Translations under genes and position numbers: made by a program
In this document: positions 55,978-64,000 of the stretch, in pieces
Layout of the letters: every line of letters begins with the position of its first letter
Numbering within the stretch: position 1 is the first letter of the stretch
Notes under the pieces: generated by a model
Seen by the model: the letters and a program-made list of their open reading frames with translations, nothing else
Database searches by the model: none
Told to the model about the DNA's origin: nothing
Assembly (NCBI GenBank): GCA_025667525.1
Contig: JANFOE010002254.1
Coordinates: forward strand, 1 to 64,000
Direction of reading: 5' to 3'
DNA length: 64,000 nt
Source of the DNA: Glebionis coronaria
Taxonomy: Eukaryota; Streptophyta; Magnoliopsida; Asterales; Asteraceae

Positions 55978-58048
55978 TAATTGACATGTGATGGTTGCGT
56001 TTTGCAATACTGTGGGTAATTACATGTCGTTTTCCCTTTACTCGTCTAGCTATAGTTTTCTTTTATGTTTTAGCATCTTGTAATTATCAAGAAAAGGTAT
56101 ACGCATGAGCGACATTATCTCTATCTATTAACGACAATTTACGAAAGTTTCATTTTTCCTTACTCTTAGTGCTATGTTTCTGACAAATGCAAGGGCAATA
56201 GATGTTAATCTTCACTCTTTTTAATGGCATAGAAGACACTACATGACACCTTATCTGCGTTTGGGAATAGTCTGTCTTGCAAGATAGAAACAGACTAAGT
56301 TGGTCAAAAAGCTCAAAAATCTGTTGAGAAGCGTAATGGCATAACTGATATTCAAATCAAAGCAAATTTATCTTCCGAACAAATTTAGGAACATAACAGG
56401 GACGTAATATGCAAGAAAGATCAGCCAAAACCACAAGCCAATAGACTACGATATTTGAACAGGCAGGTTGCTTTGATAATCATAAACATAAACTATAATA
56501 CTCTCTCAACAATGTAAACGTAAAGGCAGATAATTTCAACTTAGGAATCTATAGCCATTAAATAGCACAGTCCTCTTGTAATTTTTATGGGGGCATTGGG
56601 CAATTGTAAGATAAAAAACATACAGGAATTGTTAGACATAGAAAAAAAAACTGTTCATATTACATACTCGCGACTGTGTGACCACAAGCTACCTGCCCTC
56701 GCCCCTCGACTAACCAAGTAGGAGCTAATAAGCTCATTAGCAAACATATAAGCCAAAATAAACACCACATAAATCTGAATATCATTTTGCATCAATAGCA
56801 TAATCAATATAGTGTAAAAAAGCTTACTTGGTGGATATAATCAATGACCTTGATTGTACTAACACATAGTAAACCTCAAGTATTTTTGGTATAATTGCAT
56901 ATTGAAAGATGATAATGTTGCTGTGATATGAATATTCTAGAGTCAGACATCACAAGCTCTCAATGTACTCCTCTTTCTTTCAGTAAAACCTGAATCATCC
57001 AGAAACACAAAATACTATTATCTTTCAAAAAAGAAAAAACATACAACATGTTGCTTACCTGTTGGCTATGTCGTTATCTTTAACTTTGCATTTTCAACCC
57101 AAGTTGAGCACGTCCTCTTAATTCTAAAAATTTGAAATTAATTGACATTTGATAAAAAAAATTGTTTAGCATATCAAGAAAGGACAATGTTGTTTCCATA
57201 TTCAAACTTCTAGGAGGAGTACTGTTGGTGATTGCTGAGGTGGTCGTGAAGCTGTATAAACAGATGGAGACATGAACTCCTGTCAAGAAATCCATAAGAA
57301 CCATTAAGTTCTGCACTGTTCTTTTGAGATTCAAAATCCCTGGCTCGTAGTATTTTTTATAAATGCATTTATCTTGTAGTATTAACACATGGTTGTATGT
57401 TAAATTTTAAATCAATGAAATGTTGTTTGAGTTACATTTAATAATGAGTGTTAGTTATAATTTCTACTGTGCAATTTTAATAGATTACTGGATACCTGGA
57501 GTCACATTTAGTCATGAGTCGAATGGGTAAACTTTAATGATTAATGGAACACAGAAACATTACCTTGGTTTTGCAAAGTATGTCGTTATATCCTTTTATG
57601 TTTAAAAGTCACCTTTCCATGAGGCAAGTGACCTGTGTACCTCGCAGATAATGTTCTGTAGTGATGACTTGTAATTATCCTTGACGTGCAAACATGAGTT
57701 ACTTACCTGCTGCTCTCAGTGCTAATGATGTTTGACCCAACCGTTGAATTTTTATGTGCTACCTCTTTGCTAAATCACATAGGAAACAAACCATCTTCAA
57801 GCTTACGCACAACATTAAAGTGACTTGGCAGTCGATCCTTTTAGCAGGCTAACATAAGGGTATCAAACCGAATGTTGCATCAGTAAAGAGGGCGTGGTAT
57901 ACAATAGATTAAAATAATCATCAATTTTTACAATAAGCTAATAATATGTGGTTATATCGTAATCACAAGTTTATATAGAGCGCATAACCATTTAGACTTT
58001 TTTTGGTACCAAATGTATTACACTCCCCAACTCTTAGTTATTTTTCCT
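55978..58048. other. Helitron interior with possible captured exon debris
   Basis: AT-rich. A minus-strand frame at 57080-57388 and a nearby acceptor-like site (TTGACAG before EFMSPSVYTASRPPQQSPTV, about 57283) look partly exon-like, but I cannot assign them. Confidence 0.35.
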
Positions 58049-58165
58049 TTACTGCCACATAAACGCTTGTTGAATCCAAATGGATAGACAATTTTGCAGC
58101 ATATCCTTTAAAACATCATGCTCCGAGAAACCTTCTAGTTCAAAATCGAATTTTGTTGACCCCAT
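58049..58165 (-). pseudogene. short exon-like ORF in Helitron (38 aa, unassigned)
   Basis: ATG at 58165 opens a 38-codon frame, MGSTKFDFELEGFSEHDVLK then DMLQNCLSIWIQQAFMWQ, ending in TAA. The acidic/amphipathic composition is protein-like and unlike the surrounding AT-rich DNA. I do not recognise a family. It may be a captured fragment. Confidence 0.3.
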
Positions 58166-58427
58166 TTGATGCGAGTATTGACACACCGGGCATCGACATC
58201 ATTCACATCATGAACCGATAACACACGATTCATAGAAAACTATAAAAAATGTGCAAAATTAAGGGCTATGACGTTTCCTGCCTTTTTGGCTAGCTCACCA
58301 GTAAAAGGACAAAACCTTCCTCCCTTTTCGATTCGTGATTCTGTTTGGCTTCTATATCCACCTGTTAAATAAAACGGATTCAAAATAATGTCAAAGGGGG
58401 TACTAAACTGACATCTGACCTCTTGTG

Positions 58428-58549
58428 TTAAAGCCTTTTATTCTGTACCACCTTCTTTGGATGGATTTTTTCTTGCTTTGGTGCTTTATCTACAGAATCA
58501 TCTTTTAATTTTGACTCGCAACTAATATCTGAAGCAGCCACTATATCAC
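58428..58549 (-). pseudogene. terminal exon-like fragment in Helitron (unassigned)
   Basis: After the acceptor CTTGTGCAG the frame reads DIVAASDISCESKLKDDSVD then KAPKQEKIHPKKVVQNKRL and TAA. A basic/acidic hydrophilic tail with a clear splice acceptor suggests a captured last exon. Source unknown. Confidence 0.4.
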
Positions 58550-59106
58550 CTGCACAAGTTGAGAAAACCTTTTTTCCTGCCCAAAATGCAATAAGAAAAT
58601 TTAGTCATGTTATAATGCAAAAAATTCTAGGTTGCAAAATTGACACATGGGTTACCATGTGGTTTCAAAGGGTAACACTTCTTTTACCAAGTCGAAGGAG
58701 TAAAAATAGAAATTTCTAGAACTATATGTACTTTTACACATGCGTGTGCGAAATTGATGTACCTGATAAATTATAGAAGATCATTGACATGTCCAAAGGT
58801 TGAGAACATAGTCGCTTTAGACGGGCTTAATCATAACCTTTCATGGTCATTGTCGAAGCTCCGTGTTAAGAGCTGCTATTCCATCTGAAATACATAAACA
58901 AATAAAAAATAATCAAGAATCTTAGTGCTTATAGAGTAGTATGCTGGTTTTAAGCAAGCATATATACATCGTTACACTCATCCTTATATACATCGTTACA
59001 CTTCGCACCAGATGGTTTGCATTCAACTCGTGTACTTTAATACCTGCCACATTGTTATTGAAAAGGCTAGATAGCTAGAAATATGAGAAAAGTATGTAGT
59101 ACTCAC

Positions 59107-59181
59107 TCGTTCATAATAAGGGTGTTTGACCCACAATGGAAACTCAGCCATAATATCAACTAACAAATCATGATCAAACTC
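59107..59181 (-). pseudogene. captured synaptotagmin-like exon fragment
   Basis: The minus-strand frame reads EFDHDLLVDIMAEFPLWVKH then PYYER up to a GTGAGT donor. Plant synaptotagmins, which tether the ER to the plasma membrane, have (L/I)PEIPLWVKNPD(Y/F)DRVDWLN just before their SMP lipid-transfer domain. FPLWVKHPYYERV fits this well, and the exon border sits near where I would expect it. Only this piece is seen; the SMP and C2 domains are absent. Confidence 0.5.
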
Positions 59182-60129
59182 CTAAAGCGTCCAGTGAATG
59201 CAGACTGCATGTGTAAGTTAATTGAATGCTTGAAAATAATCTTAAAAAAATCTCACGCCAAACCAATCTTTATAAATATGTCTTGATTATTCACATTGTA
59301 TTAGTTTTATACAAAATATGTGATGAAGATAAACATTCGATGTATCTGCATAGGTAACTAACATTGCTAATAAACCCTATCACCGAGTTTGACATACATG
59401 TAATTCTAATCATAAAGGTGTCATGTAATTCTATGAGTGTTCTAATGTATATAGCCCCATATTAGAAGAGTCATACGCCTCCTCTGCTGAAACTATAAGA
59501 TGGTTTTTACCATTTATTTTGCTTGTTAGGCTGGATAACCTGTTCCTCAACGATTTAGACATAAATTGTTTGACAACATCAATACATCTATAGTTATCCT
59601 AATAATGACAGATTTTCTGCCTCTATCTAAAACATCATTAAGAAGCAAACAGGGGTTCTTCCATGAGATGTTGTTTTTCAATCACTTCTATGACAAATGT
59701 GGACGACATTGGTGGATCATGAGATGAAAAATTTTCCATCATACTTCTTGAGTACTTTATTCCCTAGTTTCCAACAAACAGGCGAACTAATCTAAAAGAG
59801 AAACGGTGCTTCAGTATTTTTATATTGTCTAACGATATGTAATTACTGGTGAATGAAAACATGATCACGTGATTTATTTTTTCACACTTGTGAGTAGGAC
59901 CATTTTAGTGTTATTATGTAATATCAAATGTGCTGTTTTTAAGAGCAGTTAAAGCATTACAAGTTGGTAGAACAACTTTAAGTGCCAACAGAGAAGTAGA
60001 GTTCTTACTCAGTTGGAAGTTTTCAGAAGGAAATACCTTCACATAAGCATAAATCCATAGCCAAAAACAGTTGACATGCTCAAATAACCAAACACACTAT
60101 GAGATAAAAATTCAGATCCATCAACTTAC

Positions 60130-60437
60130 CTGTAAGGTTCTAAATCGTTGAGGAACAGGTTGCTGAGAAAGATTGTAGCATCCATCCTTCCGTATAGGCC
60201 TTCATTAGAGGGAGGCACTCTTTTCAAATTTAGTCTTGTTGGAGGAAACCGAACAATGGAGTTTTTGAAATCTAATACGATCGGTTCTCGACCGTGATCC
60301 TGTACAAAATAGAACACATCGTGAACAACAAAACAGGATGTAGAAACACTCGCCATAATAGGAGTAGTGGGAGACACAGTGTTTTGTAAAGTTTCACCTT
60401 CATCGTCGTATTCTTCTGAAGAGTCTTTTTCAGATAG
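60130..60437 (-). pseudogene. exon-like segment in Helitron (about 100 codons, unassigned)
   Basis: Bounded by an acceptor (GTGTGTAG) and a strong donor (TACAG/GTAAGT). The open frame reads SEKDSSEEYDDEGETLQNTV, then ASVSTSCFVVHDVFYFVQDH, LDFKNSIVRFPPTRLNLKRV and MDATIFLSNLFLNDLEPYR. No stop occurs across about 300 bases of otherwise AT-rich sequence. A short part (AACCTGTTCCTCAACGATTT) recurs at 59537-59556. I do not know the protein. It is the most gene-like piece in this Helitron. Confidence 0.45.
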
Positions 60438-61003
60438 CTACACACCTTTCTGTCAAACTCCAGTCTGAACTCTTTTTCTAACTTATCCTAGTTTAAACAT
60501 TACTTGTAAGAAGAAATTGCATACCAAAGAAGTTTGAAAAGTTATCCAATATATATATATATTGTGCACGACGTTTTAGTATAGTCGTTTTGTGATATAC
60601 ATTTATACTTTTATTTTTTCTTAACTGATTCTCCATATATGAGTGCAGAATGCAGACTCAATACTAAGATGATACCTTTGACGAATAAATTGATAAAGTA
60701 GGATAATTTGGGTTGGAAAAAGAAAGTCAGTGTACAAACAAACTGATTCCCTTCTGTTCATTGCACTAAAAAGGAGATCTAGGTAATATAGTATTATCAG
60801 TAGCTTATCCGATGGAGCCCGCGACTCTAGCAATGACCTACTGATTCACAATGAGATTCCTGCCTATATCCGTACCAGGCTGTATTACAAAAAGAAAAAA
60901 GACAATTAGATTCTTGTCTATTTATTTTGTTTACCTTCTGGCTTGTTGGAGTCAACGAAATAACCCAAGTAGACCATCAGTAAGAAGAACCGCTTAAGGT
61001 GTA

Positions 61004-61127
61004 AAGAAAGGGTCATTATTTCCAATGGTAGTAATCAAACGGAACCAACTTTGGAACCCCCATCATAAGCAGTGGTGCTGCAGAGCTTGGGTTTAGTAAC
61101 TGAAGGGAAAGTCCAAGGCTGGTACAA
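61004..61127 (-). pseudogene. exon-like fragment in Helitron (unassigned)
   Basis: The minus-strand frame CTSLGLSLQLLNPSSAAPLL then MMGVPKLVPFDYYHWK ends at TAA. Composition is protein-like, but no family is recognised. Confidence 0.25.
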
Positions 61128-61129
61128 TG

Positions 61130-63600
61130 GCAAAGTACATTAGCTTCTCTTACATATACGTATAAATCAAGCCAACTGATAAGAGTTTTTTAGCTTAATT
61201 AATGTATACATGGATTTAACGGTTTTGATCTTCTACTGCATCCTAATATTACCTCGAATTCTTACTCTGTAGGATGTAGATTCTGGTTGTATCGTCCTCT
61301 AAGGAGACACATCGTTTGGTCACTTCCTCCTACGAAAAATGCTCCAGAATGCTAGCTTTTAACCTTCATCAATAGAACATCATCAAAAGAAAAATAAATT
61401 GCCTTAGCTATTGTTGTTTACAAAAGATAGGACAATACAACCTAGCATACAATAAGAAAGATTTACACTAAGTAATAGTCTATGGCTAGTTTAACTTGAC
61501 ATAAGTAATAGTCTATTATTATATTTAACACGTTGCATTCTTAAATCTAAACTCACATGCTACGTTTATGGGCATGTGTATGATCATCATAACCTGCTGG
61601 TGTGAAGAGCTATCACGTATTCCTATGATCAGGAATCACTTATGAAGGCCTATTAGACCTGCCATCATACCTGCATAAGACAAGTATTTGAGTTAAGATA
61701 TGATGTACTTCCTTTAAAGATGATTTCTCATGCACTTAATCTTATGGTGTAACACACGCTTATGTTAATATAAGCGCATGCGTATTTTTTTGCATAAAAT
61801 GTTGTATATAATCCTTACTAATATATGGGTAAAAGTTCAATATCTATCAAGTACGATTTAGAAATGTGCCAGTCATGTCTTTACACAGTTTAGGAAAAAA
61901 ACCATGTATCGTGTGCTAGTTAATTGGAAAGATAACTCTCTAACTAAAGTTTGCAAGGTGAGGGTAAGATTCACTATAGGGAGAAAACGCTTCCTAATTA
62001 TATAACTTCTATTTTTGAACAAAAACAACTGCATTGTTAATCCTTTCCACTATATGTGTGTCTCTAACACTGCCATGTGACTGGCTCTAAGAAAAACTTT
62101 TGTTTTTCCAATCTGCAATCTCACATATACACCTTATAAGTGTGAACTGATGCAAATTGCTAGAACCTGAAGACTTGAATAAAGAATACATGTAACTTTC
62201 TTGTGTGCATAGCTTCCGCACAATGAGGGATGGTATTTGTACCGACTACCGAGACCAGCCATGCTTAAAAACACATTTTATTAACAATTAATCCAATTCA
62301 CTATTTATGCATACCCCCAATAATTAAGCCAATTATATGAAGGACAATAGCTTCTAAAAGAAATTAAAATTTGAAATTGATTATGTGACGATGCTGATAT
62401 CATAACGAAATATCAGGGTTATGCTACAGGTTTATGAATAGCAGTCAAATCACCTGTTCATTACATACGCAAAAACTATCAAAGAAATACATGTCATTAC
62501 ATACGCAAAACTATTAAACTAAGATAAAGATAAAGAGATTATATGAACTCCGAAAATGAAATAACCGAAAGGAATTACTGATTACCTTGAGTAATCCACA
62601 ACAATGATAGACAGAAGTTCAGAACAGTGGTCTACACTGCTTGACCGAATCCATCAGTAAATGGAAGTTCCTATTGGTGTCAACCCCGTCCTGGTAGAAC
62701 CCGAACTTTCGATTGTGGGGATGAAAGCATGCTCCTTTAAGTTGAAGGGTCCTGTGTGGAGTGACAAATAACATCTTATTTTTAGAATACATATTGTTTT
62801 ATGGGTAGATAGAGTTGTTGCCGTCAGCTACCTGAGTGGTGATAAGGTGCATCAAGTCCCATCTACATCAAATCCCTCTTGGTCCATGTTTGCTTATTAA
62901 ATATTGAATCAAACAAAGATAAAAGACCCACAATTTGACCCTTTCCTTTATCTTAGACCAGTGTACCTTTCACGACACATTTTGAGCCTATATACATGTG
63001 CACAGACCTGGATGAACATGGTATAAATAAGCAACCATGGATCAAGAGTAAGTATGGAACTTGAAACCAACTGTAGAACACACAACTATGTCAAACAGGG
63101 CATAACATAAGAGTAAGTATGGACGTGTGAAAAACATCCATATGCTATATAGGTAGATTTTCCCTTCTACAATACATTCTGTGGAAAACATTAATATCAG
63201 ACAAGATTGGCCATACGTTATTAGGGTTTCACAGAAAATAAAGTACAGATAGAAAACACACCGGAATTCTTGAATGATTTTAGGGTTTTAACATTAAAAC
63301 TTACATAGGATCAACTCAAATAATTAAAAATAAAAGTATGTAAGTAGGGTTTTGAGAAGAAAATATTACCTGTATACATATATCCAAAAAAAGATTATCG
63401 ACTGGTTACAGGGATCATTCGATTGGTACACATCGTGGAGTCGTGTGTGTTTTAGGGTTATGTACGGTGGTGGTATCAAAACTAAACAAATATAATCCAA
63501 AGAAAAAAGGAGTCGTGTTCTTTAAGAAGTTTTGTAATTGTTATTATGGTTTAATGTTTTTGTACGTTTATTAAGTTTGTTTTGTACTTAGGTATCATAA
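61130..63600. other. Helitron interior, no supported gene
   Basis: AT-rich. One further exon-like stretch on the minus strand (about 62640-62760, HTGPFNLKEHAFIPTIESSG) is too short to call. Confidence 0.4.
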
Positions 63601-63605
63601 ATATT

Positions 63606-63672
63606 GTTCTAGTCTAATGGTTGTGTGTCTCTGAATTCAGTCACATGACGAAGGTTCGAATCTTTCAACGAT
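63606..63672 (+). repeat. tRNA-like (SINE head-like) sequence
   Basis: TAGTCTAATGG resembles a Pol III A box. GGTTCGAATC, about 40 bases later, is a near-perfect B box, and the following bases can form a T-arm-like stem (GAAGG/CTTTC with one G-T pair). This spacing is that of a tRNA or tRNA-derived SINE. The anticodon arm and acceptor stem do not fold convincingly, so it is a relic rather than a tRNA gene. Confidence 0.45.
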
Positions 63673-63783
63673 CATTTTTTGTCAAATTTCAAATTTCGAG
63701 TCTTTCAAAGATTCCAAAAATAAAAATGATGACGTGGATTAAGGGATGCTTATGTGGCATATCCCTCCTCTTATATATAATGT

Positions 63784-64000
<217 letters not shown>

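Overview
This is a window of plant nuclear DNA, most likely from a eudicot. Asteraceae is my guess, from remembered repeat families, and is not proven by the sequence. It is AT-rich and dominated by transposable elements (TEs) from nearly every plant class, many nested in one another. Many ends can be placed to the base from terminal repeats and target-site duplications (TSDs). There are no prokaryotic features, rRNA genes, CRISPR arrays or organelle operons.

Layout. 1-9730: AT-rich DNA with a hAT MITE (3182-3574), an internally deleted Harbinger element (3905-5004), a complete hAT transposon with a long transposase frame (5049-8354) and a decayed retroelement-type coding fragment (8825-9157). 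9731-20552: a decayed 10.8-kb Ty3/gypsy retrotransposon of the Tat type, with paired LTRs, gag-pol remnants and an intron-containing antisense gene with its own TATA box. 20557-22275: a Harbinger remnant with an almost full-length but broken transposase. 22876-31363: an 8.5-kb Helitron carrying host exon pieces, with a 3.7-kb CACTA element (27550-31226) inside it. The CACTA element carries pieces of a RAD16-like and a UPF1 helicase gene and itself contains a fold-back MITE.

31381-43870 is the only clear host-gene region. It has four intronless DUF761-type genes (32090, 34083, 38645, 41608), formed by segmental duplication of a two-gene unit. The copies later received different insertions: Helitron and Tourist-like MITE in the first, solo LTR in the second.

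43900-53540 is repeat-rich. It holds a cluster of AATCACATGTGATT palindromes, and an unusual element-like region (47690-52200) with palindromic GGGACGACT repeats arranged symmetrically, a small intact two-exon GRF zinc-finger gene, and a minisatellite of about 57 copies of 41 bp. A Mutator-type MITE (53181-53516) and long (TA)n tracts follow. 53715-63786 is a second Helitron (10.1 kb, minus orientation) inserted in the middle of a (TA)n microsatellite, with several exon-like fragments including one resembling a plant synaptotagmin.

How things fit: the DUF761 cluster is the conventional gene content. Much of the rest is transposons and host sequence they captured. The best candidates for something new are the GRF zinc-finger/palindrome element, the Helitron-CACTA nest holding pieces of three helicase genes, and the antisense gene of the Tat element. 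All identifications rest on reading the sequence and remembered family motifs. No database search was possible.
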